Shown: piece by piece, positions 1 to 13,756 of the stretch
How the letters are laid out: every line of letters starts with the position of its first letter
Position numbering within the stretch: position 1 is the stretch's first letter
From: Colletes latitarsis
Taxonomy: Eukaryota > Arthropoda > Insecta > Hymenoptera > Colletidae
Assembly (NCBI RefSeq): GCF_051014445.1
Contig: NC_135140.1
Span: 13,447,501-13,511,500, forward strand
Length of the DNA stretch: 64,000 nucleotides
Direction: 5' to 3'
Position numbers and translations under genes: made by a program
The notes under the pieces: model-generated
What the model saw: the letters and a program-made list of their open reading frames with translations, nothing else
Database searches by the model: none
What the model was told of the DNA's origin: nothing

Positions 1-1433
1 GTGATTATTATTAGAGACACAAAAGCCCAAGTATTTTAATCTACAGAAATGAATTCCACATGTTTTTATCAAAAGCCGTCACGATGTAATAATTCCCACC
101 GAAACAAAAGCTCCCGATCGATGAACTAACCCAACCCCCGCGTTATTATTCACGTTTCGCGTTACGGTTGAGGTTGAAGGGTCTACGAATCCGCTTTTAC
201 CTTTCCGTGTAAATGTACGACCCGCGGCCAAGGATATATTCGACGTCTCGATCAAGAACGAGCAGCTAATGGATATAATCGATGACAGAGAGTGGAAGAA
301 ACGGTAACTTTCAATATTTGCCTCGACTGCAAAACCCGCTTCCCACCCCCGGTCCGCGCGACTCCCATATCCGGTTTGCTCGTCGAGAGCGACGGAATTT
401 TTTTCCCAACGACAGGGTCTCGTTTGAAAAATGCGAGCGTCGCGTGGTCCGTGCGTGTTCGAGAAACGGTTCTCCGCCCCCGACCGCCCAACCACCTGCT
501 CTCGAAACCCTCCACCCTCAGCCGTGGCATTCTAGATCGCCGCGATTCGATTCGAACGAAACCCTCGAGGAAAGTTACCGCGGAACCCGAGGAACCGTCG
601 ACACGCGAATTATTAAGCTAATGGTGGTTGCTGGTGTGCAACGGCGTCTTCCTCGAGGCTGGCCAGGTACGTGCACGTTGCACACACGCGAACCATTTTT
701 CCCGTGAAGGGTAATTTTCGGCTCGTCGAGAAGATCCGTATCGGGGCAGGTTGTTTGCACGTGCTACGTCCGCGTTTTATCTGACTCGCGGGATCGTGGG
801 CTTCCGCGTCTGATATTTTCGTTCCCGTGATTCCTTTCCCATTGTGCCAGGACTCTTTGAGGCCCGAGCGTCCGCGGGACCCTGTATCGGCCGCCGATGC
901 AACCAACGGGTCCTCTGGCTCGTGAATCAAGCGCAGAGATCGCATCGCGTGGCCTCGGCGAGCTTCGAGGTAAATTGTTCGGAAAGCCTCGGTCGCGTTT
1001 GAATTTCCAGCGAAAGCTTTATGACTATTTCTCCGTTGGGGCCCATTCGTACCGAATTGAGCGTATAACTACCGGCGACCGTTCTTGAAGCGTGGTGCAC
1101 GTATATAAATAGAACCCCGAAGAACGCGTAGGGATTCGTTGCTGTCAGCTGCAAAACTGCAACGGCGTCCCGGGGCGGCGGGGATCGGGGTAAAAAAATC
1201 GTTTCCGGCGTCGGTGAACTCCCTCCCACGTCGGTGTCGACGGTATCGATTCGAAAATCGCGCTCTTTATCGCCGGTAATTTTCTCCGTTCGCGTACATC
1301 GTACACGACGGGAGCTATTCTTTCGGCAGGAATTTACGCGGCCCCCGTAGACCGATCGTAAAATACAACGCGAGCGCGAGCACCGCCGCAGACCCCTCGA
1401 ACTCTGCCCTCTACGACGATAAATGATTCTTTA
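1..1433. other. Noncoding, CpG-dense; no gene seen
   Basis: From about 290 to 1430 the sequence is rich in CG dinucleotides and open in several frames on both strands. None of these frames shows a recognisable domain, convincing splice sites or protein-like composition. This could be intron or intergenic DNA, possibly with regulatory elements. Confidence 0.4.
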
Positions 1434-1840
1434 AATGAACCCCAGATGCAATTAAGTCGAACGTTTCTGTCCTCGACTGCGTTATGTACGTTTATGCGAT
1501 CGAATAACGCGGCACAGTGATTATTAAAATGAATCTACTGATGTGATTCGTAAGTTGAACCCCCAAGGGGGAACGCTCTCTGAGCCAGTGAAACGTGAAA
1601 GGCAACGCTTTGTAATTTTTGTATGATTACTTCTTAGTCTGGACATTATGGTTTTCTGGTGTTATTTATGTCTATCAAAAATAATGACACTTGAGAGTGA
1701 TGCTTTTGGATTTCTGTGAGGTTCGAAACGATTCTGAATGAACCCAGGCATGATTCGTAAGTTGAACGTTTCCGTACCTCCCAACTGGGGAGATTGGATG
1801 TTCGTCTTAAGAATCATTACTGTAATGCATCGCGTCGAAC
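1434..1840. repeat. Diverged short repeats around GATTCGTAAGTTGAAC
   Basis: Related segments occur at about 1437-1500, 1545-1570 and 1748-1835, and again at about 4060-4140 and 4682. They share a core like GATTCGTAAGTTGAACG followed by TTTC(T/C)GT and, some 40 bp later, TTAAGAATCATTACTGTA. This suggests decayed copies of one interspersed repeat. Boundaries are not clear. Confidence 0.3.
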
Positions 1841-4182
1841 GTGGCATACAAGGACGTTGGTGGTTATGAAATAGGGACAGAGGGCGAGAGGAAACGAAAG
1901 AGTGACAAAGGGCAAGGGGGAAGGAAGCAGAGAGAGAGAGAGAGGACGCAACACTTGACAGGCAATACCAATTATTGCGTTTGACCTGTCTGGTAGCTGG
2001 GCAAACCGATACTCCGGGACAAATTGTCAATTTATGCTTTCTCGTTATTACGCCGTCCTGATCATAGCGCGTGGTTCACCGCGAGCCAACCGAAACGCAC
2101 GCGTATAGTCATCGAACGTGGTCATCGAACGACTGGAAGGAAGGAATCGTGGACGCTTGGGAGGGTACGTTTCATATTTAAACAAATAATGAGACGATGA
2201 GATGTCAGAAATTTGCTCGTTAAGATTGATGGAAGAATGTAGGGCCTGGTGGCTGAACAAAGTACAGATACTATATTTATATATCTGTAAAAAATATTGC
2301 AGTTAGTATCAAAAGATTACCAAGAATATTTGTAACAGAAAGTGCAAATGCATAACGTTAAATTGCAGTAATTCAAGTATGTAAACTTAGTGTATTTTAT
2401 ATTTTTAATTATATATAAAATTGATTTTAAGTTTTGAAGATTGAAAATTGAGTTTTTTCTGAAATAACTCATTCAAAAATTTTTGACAAAAGGATCCCTA
2501 TTATAAACCTGCAGTTTTTTTAAAAATAGAATCGAACCGAGCAATGTTCGTGACATCAGTTCTTTGTTCAAGTATAAAATTAACATTTTCTAACATTTTC
2601 AAAAAAAAAAAGGTACACAATAGGGACATTAACGTAGTTTATGAAACAATACAATTTTTGGTCATTCGAACAAACCATTATCGGTAAATTGTGTACAGCA
2701 TCAAAAGGTTTTTAACGAAACAAATATTGAAAAATATTCTTGAATGTGCACACAATTAATTAAAAGGAAAGTTTCGATATTGTTTAATAGTTTGTTTGCA
2801 TAACGTCCCGGAAAATCATGCAATTTCTGCGCGTCGAGTGTATAATATTGAATTATTCAGGACAAAAAGAATTATGAATTTTGATGAAGTCACTGTAAAA
2901 TGAAAATAAAATAGCGTTTCGCGAAACTAAAATTTATAAGTAGGTAACGTAATAAGAGAATAACCAAGTTTTATCTAAAAATGAAGTACCAAGTTTTTGA
3001 AAACATTACTCGAACGATACACGAAATTTTTCTTTCAAACTTGAACCGTCCATGCTTAAATAAATTTCAATAAAACGAAAGGCAAAGAGAATCGATTTTT
3101 GAAAGGTTCACAGCCAGACGACGCTTACGAAATCGTCGTTGGCGCGTATTTCTCGCGACGATTACGCCAGATAAAATAGACGGGAAGTATAGAAAATTCA
3201 AAGTTGTCGCCGCGCGGGAACGCGCCGCGCGCAGAACCATAAAAATAAAGCGTAAAATCAACTGCTGACTCGATTGCGCCTCCTGCGGGGGCGTCGAAGT
3301 CGGGAACGAAAGATGGGGAAGAAGAAAGGGGGAATATTGCGGAGTGTGCGATTTAAATCATAAAACTCGAGTAAAAATCCCGAACAGTTTTTGCAGGTGC
3401 AGTTGCTCTCGCGAAAGACGGGATGCCTAGTTTCCCTTCCTCCCCCGTGACTCTGCGCTCTCTCGCGAATTTCTTTTTCCCCCGATTCAGCTCGTTTAGC
3501 CCTCTTTCCCTACCGCTTATGTTTCTCTTTCGCCGTGCACCTCGAACATTACCCAGCCGTAGTATGGGCCGAGAAAATCGTAAAAGGGAATTACTCGAAC
3601 GATTCGACCTATTCCGTCGCGCTGCTTCGTGCTTCTCGAATCTGTATACTTGTCCGTATGCGCGATATTTCGTCCGACTCGTTTACGTCGACTCGTCTCC
3701 GCGATTTTCCGATAATCCTTTCCACGAGGAAGCTTCCTACCGACCCGGATCAACCGGCAGTTTCCGCAATTCTTCGCCGGCGAAGATATAACCCCCGATT
3801 CTGTACTCGTGGAAAAACCGCGCCCGACAACAGACCCGCTTATCTTCCATTATTTTTTTTTTCTCTCCTCTTTCTCCGTTATCTACGGAGCCGGCTGTAG
3901 GACGAATCGCCGGAAATATACAAGGTGAACCGTAACTCGATCAGCTTAATTTTTCTGTTACTATAGTAATGATTTTTAAAATGAACATTGACGTGCCTCG
4001 TCTTTCGATAGAAGTATTATGGGGTTCAGGAAGAGCATACTAAATTGTTTACTAATCGTTGATTCGTTGAACGTTTCTGCCCCTCTGGGTATAAATATGG
4101 TGCTCATTTTAAGTATCAATGCTGTATTACGCGTACATATATTTGATATATACAATGCTCGAGTATTAGTAAATAAATCTTA
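1841..4182. other. Noncoding; AT-rich then CpG-dense; no gene seen
   Basis: An AG-rich microsatellite-like tract lies near 1930. The segment 2260-3060 is AT-rich with no coding signal. The segment 3100-3900 is CpG-dense with open frames on both strands that lack recognisable domains. Confidence 0.4.
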
Positions 4183-4660
4183 AGGAACAACTTTCCCAAC
4201 ATTGTTGGAATTTCTACATATTCTTCGCCAAAATACGCGTTGTTTGCCTTTCGAAACATTAAAATCCTCCGATTCGTTCAGGAGTTACGACTTTTTAAAC
4301 GTACGCATGAAATTTCAGGGGAGTGAATCAACGTATGGTCAGACATCGTATTTTCGGTAAAGAATTTTTTTCTCGAAAGTGCGTAGGATTTCGGTGGTAT
4401 GTGTATTCACCAAAAATGCTTGTAATTGAGCCCTGCAACCAAAAATAATTTTTCCAGAACGATTCGAAAATTTTTTTTTTCACCGAAAAATTTAGGCACC
4501 TAACCCCCTGTCGATTTTTCTTAAAAATTTGTTTGACGCCGTATGGAAATGTTGTACAATACTTTTTTCTAGATATCCATGTGCTCCGCTTCAGAAATAA
4601 ATTTCACTGAAATATATTCACTATTGTAGAAATAATGGTCGTTTAAAAATTTGGAATTGC
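4183..4660 (-). repeat. Interior fragment of the CAGGGTGTTCGG repeat family
   Basis: The landmark phrases of the family occur here in the reverse sense: TTTCTACATATTC, AAAATACGCGT, GTATGGTCAGACAT, TTTTTCTCGAAA, GTAGGATTTCGG, AATAATTTTTCCAGAACGAT and GTCGATTTTTCTTAAAAATT, then ATATATTCACTATTGTAG. The same order is seen at 30340-31058. No terminal repeats remain, so this is a fragment of roughly one 500-bp unit. Confidence 0.75.
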
Positions 4661-6136
4661 GTTAATTTGCCATTTAAGGATGTTCATTTTAAGAATCACT
4701 AGTTTAGTAACAGAAGAAATCCACCCTGTGTTCCGTTTTATTTCCTTCGGGTGTACCTAGCCCATGTGGAACCTGGGGAACCCCGTAAAACGGTGTTTCA
4801 GAGGTAGTTTTAAGGCTTTTTAATCTCGATGCACTCGTCGCGTTGCGGTTCAATTTAGCCCGTCCCGTCGTTGGGTCCGCGGAAAGTTTGCGAAGCCTAT
4901 TATTGCGTACAATGTACGATCCTACGGGCGATGATCCAGATTCGGGTTCAAAGTTTCGGAGAATTCGAAGTGCATACGCGCGTACAAAGAGCGCGGGCGC
5001 GAGAGATCAAAGTCCAGTTTCGCAATTTTAATCTCCCGGGCACCGGTGGGTCGTCGCTCGGAGAAGCTCTCCGTGAGGTTTCCGCGCCGCGGAAGACAAG
5101 GGAGGGGGGACAAAAAAGAGAAAGAATATAACGCGATCGCGGCACGCCATTAATTGTCTCTGACTTTTTGGAGGAAAAGAAAGAGAGACGAATTGGAGTC
5201 GATCGGTCGCGGAGCAGAGTTCGAGTATCCTCGTAGACTGGGACGAAAGGTTATTCACGGCGAGATCGCGCGACGGAACAGGAAGCTATAATATTTCATT
5301 CGCGGGACTAGAATATCATTTTTCAATAGCGCAGCTTAGTCGGGAGTTATATCGACCGGCTATATCTTCCGAACGTTGCCTTTCGTTTTTCCTCCATTTC
5401 TCATTCCGTCTGCTTTTTCTCCCTCCCCCGTGCCCGCCATTTCCTTCCTTTTGTTGCCGCGTTTTGGCCGCGTGTGTCTGCCCCGCGTACGTGTAAGCGG
5501 ACCAAAACCGCGGGCGGAAGGGCGATGCGCCCTCCCCTCGTGCACGGTAAATTCCCCATGCAAATGAGACCGCGCTGATACGCGCGAAATATAAATCCAA
5601 AAAACCCTCGGAATATTTATGCCCGTTTCAAAAATCCACGTACCTTAAAAACACTACACAACTCATTAGTTCCCTCGCGCTCGAAATACGCGGACGGTGT
5701 CTGCTCGTAGCGTCGGGTCGCATTAAGGGGTGTAACTACCCCGAGCGTGTCGAAAAATTTCATAAATAAATTCTATGAGATTGTAAGGGAAATATCAATC
5801 GTATAAAATGATTGAACGTCGTAAGTTGTGTTGATGATCGGAGAAATGTTTTTTTTAATCATTAGAATCACAGTTCTATAATTTGTCAGGTCCTGTCCAG
5901 AAACAAAGACAAAAATAAAGGGAAAACTTTGCGAGTGTAATCTTGAACGTCAATATTGAACGACCAGGTTTATAATACAAATGGACAAGCTTTCTTCGTG
6001 GATCTGGAATAACTGATTAGGATTGAATAAAAAAGAAAACGCTATTTTATCGATGGAAACTTGTAACTTCGTTATCTCGCGTTTTTTCTCGAAACACCAT
6101 CTGTCAAACTGACAATTCAAATATAGTATGTATATA
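4661..6136. other. Noncoding; CpG-dense centre; no gene seen
   Basis: The block at about 4840-5560 is CpG-dense and partly pyrimidine-rich. The flanks are AT-rich. Open frames on both strands carry no recognisable domain. Confidence 0.4.
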
Positions 6137-6653
6137 CAGGGTGTTCGACCACCCCGGGGAAAAATTTTAATGGGGGATTCTAGAGACCAAAATAAGACGA
6201 AAATCAAGAATACTAATTTGTTAATAAAGGCTTCGTTAAACAGTTATTAACGTTTAAATTTCCGACCATACTGAATTTTTTTCTCGAAACTGAGTAGGAT
6301 TTCGGGGGTATGTCTGTTAACCAAAAATGACTGTAATTGACTCCTGCAACCGAATATAATTTTTCTAAAACGATTTCAAATTTTTTTTTTCCGTCGAAAA
6401 ATTTCACACCTTCTCGAAATTTTTTCTCGAAAGTGGGTAGGATTTCGGGGGTATGTCTGTTAACCAAAAATGACTGTAATTGACTCCTGCAATCGAAAAT
6501 AATTTTTCCAGAACGATTTGAAATTTTTGAATTGAATTGTTAATAACTTTTTAACGAAGCCTCCATCAACAAATTGGTATTCTTGATTTTCGTCTTATTT
6601 TGGCCTCTAGAATCCTCTATTAAAATTTTTCCCAGGGGTGGCCGAACACTCTG
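6137..6653. mobile_element. Short terminal-inverted-repeat element, end to end
   Basis: The left end CAGGGTGTTCGACCACC and the right end GGTGGCCGAACACTCTG are inverted copies. The inverted similarity continues inward for about 100 bp through AAAATTTTAAT, the TCTAGAG(A/G)CCAAAATAAGACGAAAATC phrase and TTCGTTAAA. TATATA on the left and TATAT on the right suggest a TA-type target site. Inside, the phrase with GTAGGATTTCGGGGGTATGTCTGTTAACC occurs twice, about 125 bp apart. There is no transposase, so it must have been mobilised by another element. The superfamily was not assigned. Confidence 0.82.
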
Positions 6654-9600
6654 TATATCTTTAAAAAAGTGTTTTCTGTCATTACTCTTTTCAAATAATG
6701 AAGTACGAGCTTTATTGTATCACTTGAGATTTAATACATCGTTTCAAAATGAACTGCTCTGCTTTTGAATTAGTAACAAAATAAATTAAATTTTTTCCTC
6801 TTTGACTAACCCCTGGTTTTCTAACGTGAAACCCAATAACGAGTTTAGGGGGTGGGTAGCCGAGTAATTGTTAGAGAACTAATTGAACGCTTTCTGTGCT
6901 TCGGTTTTGCAAATATCGACTTGAAATTTATACGGGGCACTGGAGGAAAATCAATCTTTAATCATATAGGTCTCTTTAAATACGATATCCAAACCGCCGT
7001 GTCATTACAGTAACCCAACCGATAATTTTGCTTTTCTTCGACAATATGTTTTATTATTTAAGAAACTAACTCGAAGATCAACGTATTTCAATTATTACAC
7101 CCGCGATCGATACGGAAAGCGCGACTCGTATCGAATGCATCGTTTCCAACAAAAACTACCCCTACCGTGACTGCAAATGCAAACAAGAGGGACTGCTTAC
7201 GGAATCGATAAACTCTCCTTCGAATTATCCCGCGATATCGTCAATAATGGCGGCGATACGTCGTTCGACGACTCGTTACCGTATCGAGACCTGATCGTCG
7301 GAATAAAAAACGAAAGAAAAACCGGAAAAACAACAGGCAAACCGACTTGAAATTGCACCGGGGGCTTCGAACGAAATCGATCCGCGAGTTAAACTCGTTT
7401 TCGACGCGATTGTTTCGTCCACGAATCCGATTGAAGTTCGTGCATCGATATCAAACGCGAGCCGCGCAACGCGTCATGGAAACCAGGCACTAATTAGTAT
7501 AGCAGCGCCAGTAGTCGCTTTAATCGCATGCCTCCTATCACCTGAAACGAGTTTCTCGAAGGGCTATCACGCGAAGTCTCGAGGTCTTTAACGCGTCGTG
7601 GGTGTTAACGGCTGGCTGACCGAATCGCCCAGCCAGCTTGCCAGCCGGCTAAAATTACTGGCTCTTGTTACTGGGTCGCGCGTACCGCTGCCTAGGGGTC
7701 GTCGATCAACACTCTGATTCGCGTAAGAAAGAAAAAGTATGTACAACAGCGACTGGAAAACGAGATACATTTGTTTCGACTGCAAACGTTGCTTCGCTCA
7801 ACGACTCTGAGACTCTTGGCCTACGACCACAGCGACTCCAAAATATCCCCAAAACTAAATATTTCTAAGCACGGTATTTTATTAAAAATACATTTCTTCC
7901 ATTATTTTTTACCATTTAGTAATAATTTGTATACAAATTGTTTATGATATGAATGGCGTTCTTGCAAGTGGAAGTGCAGAGGAGACGTAGAGGTCAACTT
8001 TGTTTTTTTTTACATGTTCAATTTTTTACGCTGGATTTTGACCGATTGATATGGTTCGAGTATAAAAGTACTGAAGCACGTTGGTCTTAAAGCTTACCGT
8101 TTCTGAGATATTCGACTGTTTCCCTGAAGCACGTTCAAGATGGCGACCATCAGCAGCGACACTAGTCTCCGAACAAGTCCCTTACAAGTTGCTTCGTATC
8201 TTGCAGAGTTGTAGATGCATCTTCATACGCGATATTTAGAACATTGGACATTTCGTGGATTATTATGGCTCTCTACAAGTTTAAACTTATATTGTATAAG
8301 TCAATGCTTTTTTTTTTATTAAATAAGGGTTAACTAAAAAGCATAATAAATTCGAGTCACCGTGCCGCGCTAAAATCTTCAGCGACCAAACAATCCTCGA
8401 AACCTGTCGAGGATCGCGAATCGCCACTGTTTAGCGCAAAAGGGTGCGTACGGTTCTCACGGGGCCCGGCGGTGGTGATGGGGGGTAGCATAAACGAGTC
8501 AGCGATACGCGGACGAAACGAGCGTATCTTATCTGGTTACACGATAAACCGTACGGTCGGCTCGAAAACGCGGAAAATTCGCAGCCGCGCTTTAAACTCG
8601 CACGCCGGCCGTTATCGTCGACCGTGTTCGACCGCGTGGGCGTTTTTCGCGATAGCAAAAACTGCGGATCGAACTCGAACGCGGTCGCGTATAGAGGTAC
8701 GTTAATTAACGCGGCTCGTCGAGGCGGTGAAATACGGTCGATGACGTGGCATTGGCAGGTCAGATACGGGCCAGGGAAAGAATTAAAACGTTTAACGGTC
8801 TCCGGGTTTCGCGAGTCGTCGGTCCGGCGTAGGCGCGGCACCAGCCAGAGACTATGTCCGGGCTCTCTCTTCTCTTCTCTCTTCGCTTCGGTTGGCTATC
8901 GAGCCACGTAGCGGTGTTCTCGTGGCGGTCGCGCGAGGTACTTCGTGCGAAGGAGTGGTTTTCAACCCCTTCCGCCCTTCTTCCTCCAGGATCCTCGACA
9001 GCTCGAACGAGCCTTGGCCGAGAGCCAGCGTATTCATTCCAGAAACTAGCCCCCCCCCGATCTAAGGGGCCAATTATTTAATCAATTCCGCCCTCTTAGC
9101 GGTCCGGTATAGACCAGATAGGCTATTCGAGCTGCGGAACTGCCGACGACGACAACGGCGGCCTCCGCTATTGAAATCTCGATCCCACCCCTGCCGCCCG
9201 TCCCTCGGAGTTCGTTCACGAGACGAACTCGACACTCATCGGCTCGTCACGCTTCAAAGGTATGCCCATTACTTTTACAATGGCTCGTCTTTTGGACCAA
9301 ACGAAACTTTCCCGCGTCGACCGCGTTTAGGTTCCCCCGTGCACCAGCACTTTCGCCTAATCGACGCGTAGACTTCCTGAGATATCACGTCGTTCGCGAG
9401 TACTCTGGATCTTCTTTGGAATTTTCCTGTTGCTCGTTTTCTCTGTACGGGAAGACCTGGAAGTGAACGTGATTATGATTAATTATTTGTTTATCGTAAG
9501 GGTTGTTGGATGCAGGGAGCAGAAGGATAGCTAAAAGTATTTTATATTAAATTATTTAATTTGCAATTTCTCTTGTAAAACGGTGCACCGTCACGCTGAA

Positions 9601-12600
9601 AGATTAATCTTAGCATTACGCAATTTTCTGTATCGTTGAATTATAGATTATTATTATTACATATCTCCGTCAGAAGCACCGCCGCCCCAAGTTCTTAACA
9701 CAACCGACACGACTTGGTTTCCATTATACTACGCCATTTGCATCAATTTCAAACAAACTCGTAGTTTGATTAAAATCAACGGAGATACGGTGGAATCTCC
9801 CGTATCCGAACATTAATTATCCAAGTATTTTACTATGCAAACGACGCTATCCGGACGTTCTGTCATTCGTACAGAGCTACCACTGTTTGAAGAACAGAAC
9901 GTTCGAATAGCGAGACACGGATACTGCCGTGCTACCAGTCAATGTTTACGAAATTAAGATGCAATTTTCGAGATCGATTTTCTCGAAAACGAGAAACATC
10001 CCTGCGAAGAGATTTTATTCCCAATTTTCGGGCTGCTGGAAATCGCCGCGATTGGCTGCAGCACGAAGGCAAGAAGAAATAAAGACGATGCTGCGACGCC
10101 TCGAAATCTTTAGGGGCGGTTAGGTCGAAGCAATGCCGCGAGGTCACGGATTCGTGCAGCCTGCTTCCTGTTTCGTTCGACCACGCCAATGTCGTAGATC
10201 ACGATCCCCATGAGAAACCCATCCTCCGGACCGCGTCCACCCGCAACCAAACGTCCGAACGATCGAACGTTAAACGTGATTTCGGACTCACGCCCGGCCG
10301 CGATTCCACGAAATTAATCCGATACGGAGTTATCGATTCGCCCCCGATCCTTGTCCCGCCACTTATTTTACAGTAGGGTCGTGCCAAAGTTTAATCAATT
10401 TCGGGGAAAATAAGAACTTCCTGTCCAACGCGATCTACTAATTTCGATGGTAAAATTTTTAAATATAAGGAGATACAAATTAATCGCAACGTATCAAATA
10501 ATTCAATAATCTTTTAGGAAAGCTCGAGAGATTAAAAGGAAGCTGTTGGACAAAATATATTAAAATAAATTAAATATATTTAAATCTGTCGCAGAAGAGT
10601 CTCGATTATTCCAGGTAAAGTGGACCAAAAGAATCTCGTATAATTGAGATCGATTAGATATCTGTTATAATTTTATTTCAATTTCGAAGTCGATGGACTT
10701 TGGAAACAGATATTTATTACGAAACCGACGAAACGTCGATTTTTGCCAGAGCATCGTTGAACACGGATTTGGACCGCCATCTTGGTCCATCGGGCGAACG
10801 AGTTTGACGAGACTCGAGTGGACGAACCCGCGACGCGACAAACCGACACAGCTGGAAGATTTCACCGAACGTCAAATAATAAAAATTACACACGGTCCGC
10901 TTTGCCAGGAGCTGACGTCGATCGATCCCGAACTTCTATTTACGCTGTGCTCGAAAGCACCGTCAATTATTGCCGCGAATATCCCAACGAATCGTAACGT
11001 AGCCCCGGTCCCGGTTCCTCGTGAATTATTTCGTGTCGTTCGAAAACACGCTTGGCCCGAATAGGTCGATCCTTTTTTAGCGCCCCGATTAAATACGTTC
11101 TGCAGTTTGCTCGCGGTTATTTCCAGAATGCTTATGCACGTACGGTTACGTTAATCGATTTTGTGATTGTTAATGCTCCTCGAAGAATCGAGTCGAACGA
11201 AATTAGTCGAATTATTCGGTATTTTTTCGAAATAAAAAGGCAATTTCGAAAAATAATAAATTTTTGCAAGAGAAATCTACTCCATTTTGACAGTATAATA
11301 CTCATAATTTTGTGTAATTTTTCTATTTATCCATTTGGAAAATTGGCTAAATATACTGTGTAATTTAAATCCTCGACTCCTGGGATAAATTAATTTCTAC
11401 GAAAACAGGATTTTTAACTGCTCTCGAACAAAAATAATGAACATTACAACTGGCGAAATTGTAATACGCGATGTACCTAACTTTGACGTGATGTTCGCTG
11501 CAGACGTACGTCTGAGTTGTATTTTACAACATGGGTTCTCAAACTTTTCCAAATGAATTCAAATTTCAATAGTCAGTTCAACGAATATCCAGTTTTCAAG
11601 AAATTTATAAAAGTATATTGAGTGATACCACAACAAGAAGAAAAAGCCCTATTTGAGTTAAATTGTTTACAAAAGTAATTGTCGCAGATCGTGGTTTTCT
11701 AACCAATTGCTACAAATTTGCTAGAGTTGTTGAATGAAAAAATTGCACCACTCATATATATTGCAAATTTTTTGGCAGTGGATTTAGGACAAACCATACG
11801 TCTTCCTTGAATTGCTCCTTGTGAAGGTGACGGGCCAGAGCAGAAGTTTCTTCTCCGGAAAACTGTCGCATCCTTTTACGTAATTCTCGAGAAATATAGA
11901 AGTCCAGGCTTCCCCTCGTTCGGATAAAATTTTTCGCCGCGGTCGACACACGATTCTCAAAAATTTCAGCGTTTTCGCGCCCATCCATCATCGTGCATTC
12001 CTAACCAAGAATTAGAACGATTCTAAAAAGCAACCATTTTCAATATGGAAAATCGCGTGCAACCACAAACAAAGAAAGTTACCATTTATCAATTTTACAA
12101 CGTACGATTCGAGTCGATATCTGACTGTTAGAAACGAATTCGACGTCGCGAGAGGTATTATCCCGGCGCGCGATTCGGCCGCCGGGCGTTTTCTCGCGGC
12201 GCGAAAACAAACGGAACTGCATTTTATTTATATAGATTACGACTTGGATGTTCGTTGGTTGTAGGAAAAGCGAGAAAAAAAAAAAAAACTGGCATCGAGA
12301 ACGCGGGGGTGGCGTACCGGGGGAGCGTTCACTGACGGTGTCAAATTCGATACTGGCGCGCGTCGGTGGGTTCCGATGAAAAATAAATAGGGGCGAGCTT
12401 ACGAGCATCGGCAAACGAAGCGAATCGGTATTCGCCTAGCGTTGGAAATCGTTTGCCACGGGGAAAGTAGCCCGTGGCCGCGTGCGCAGCCGTGATCGCG
12501 ATACGAATCTCTCTCTTTGGCACGCTCGTCGTGGCTGGTATATAGGTCAGCTATGTTATGTGCGGATCGCCGACTACGATGCCGACGTGCTTTCGCGGTA

Positions 12601-13037
12601 ATGGCGGCGATACGATGGTCCCCGTTTAAATACTGCTCGCAGTTGCTCCAGACTATTCTTTTCCACCTTCTTTATCGAATGCCGCTACGTCGCTCGCAAT
12701 TAGCGGAATGCGACTTCGGGGTCTTTCCCCCCCCCCCCCTTCCACCCCTTTGCTATTCCACGATGACTTTAATTTTCTTTAGCCGTACACCGGGCTCCGT
12801 GAGATCCGAGATAAAGATTTTCCCGATGCGCACCCGCTTGGCTGGCTTTCTATCTTCATCAAGTTCAACCGGGGACGCGCCGTAAGAATAATACTGTCCG
12901 ACGTGAATTCTATTTTGCATCCCCCTCGTACAGTTTCTCCTACCAAATACTAATCCCGCGCGACCCGGAATTGCGCTGTCGCATTTATCTTTCAGAGTTA
13001 TTCTAATCACGCGTGATTCTCGGGCTGACTTTACAAC
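6654..13037. other. Noncoding; mixed AT-rich and CpG-dense; no gene seen
   Basis: CpG-dense blocks lie at about 7200-7700, 8380-9400, 9990-10360, 10700-11090 and 12110-13030, separated by AT-rich DNA. A donor-like CAAAG|GTATGCCC occurs at 9257 after a GC-rich stretch, and a C13 tract lies at 12727-12739. Many overlapping open frames are present, but I recognised no domain and no pair of splice sites around a plausible exon. Confidence 0.4.
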
Positions 13038-13756
13038 GACGTGACTTTAAGGACGAGTATACCACTCGATGTATGCACGAACCGATCTACGGCGTATATG
13101 CTCCGCGTTCATCCCCACCACTTTATTTGATTCTTTTACTCGCTGTCCTTTTCGACGATCAACTCCGCGATGTTTCTATAGTTAGAATCGATCCATACAC
13201 TGACTTAAGCTTAGAAATTTACAAGGACGTGACTTTAAAGACGAGTATACAACGATCACTCGATATATCCACGAACTGATCTACGATGTGTTCATCCCCA
13301 CCACTCCTTTTGACTCTTTTACTCACTGTTCTTTTCGACGATCGATTCCGGGATGTTTCTATAGTTAGAATCGATCCATACACTGACTTAAGCTTAGAAA
13401 TTTACAAGGACGTGACTTTAAAGACAAGTATACAACGATCACTCGATATATCCACGAACCGATCTACGATGTGTTCATCCCCACCACTCCTTTTGACTCT
13501 TTTACTCGCTGTCCTTTTCGACGATCGACTCCGGGATGTTTCTATAGTTAGAATCGATCCATACACTGACTTAAGCTTAGAAATTTACAAGTACGTGACT
13601 TTAAGGACGAGTATACAGCGATCACTCGATATATGCACGAACCGATCTACGATGTGTTCATCCCCACCACTTCTTTTGAATCTTTTATTCGCTGTCCTTT
13701 TCGACGATCGACTCCGGGATGTTTCTATAGTTAGAATCGATCCATACACTGACTTG
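13038..13756. repeat. 183-bp tandem repeat, four copies
   Basis: The unit begins GACGTGACTTTAA and recurs at 13038, 13226, 13409 and 13592 (spacing 188, 183, 183). It includes CATCCCCACCACT, CTTTTCGACGATCGA and GTTTCTATAGTTAGAATCGA. Because 183 is 61 codons, one + strand frame stays open over 13286-13795 and encodes a repeated peptide. That frame has no promoter, splice or domain support and is treated as a by-product. Confidence 0.93.

Noticed and set aside
9171..9262. Possible 5' exon ending in CAAAG|GTATGCCC
   Set aside because: No promoter motif, acceptor or coding frame could be tied to it; a single donor-like site is expected by chance.
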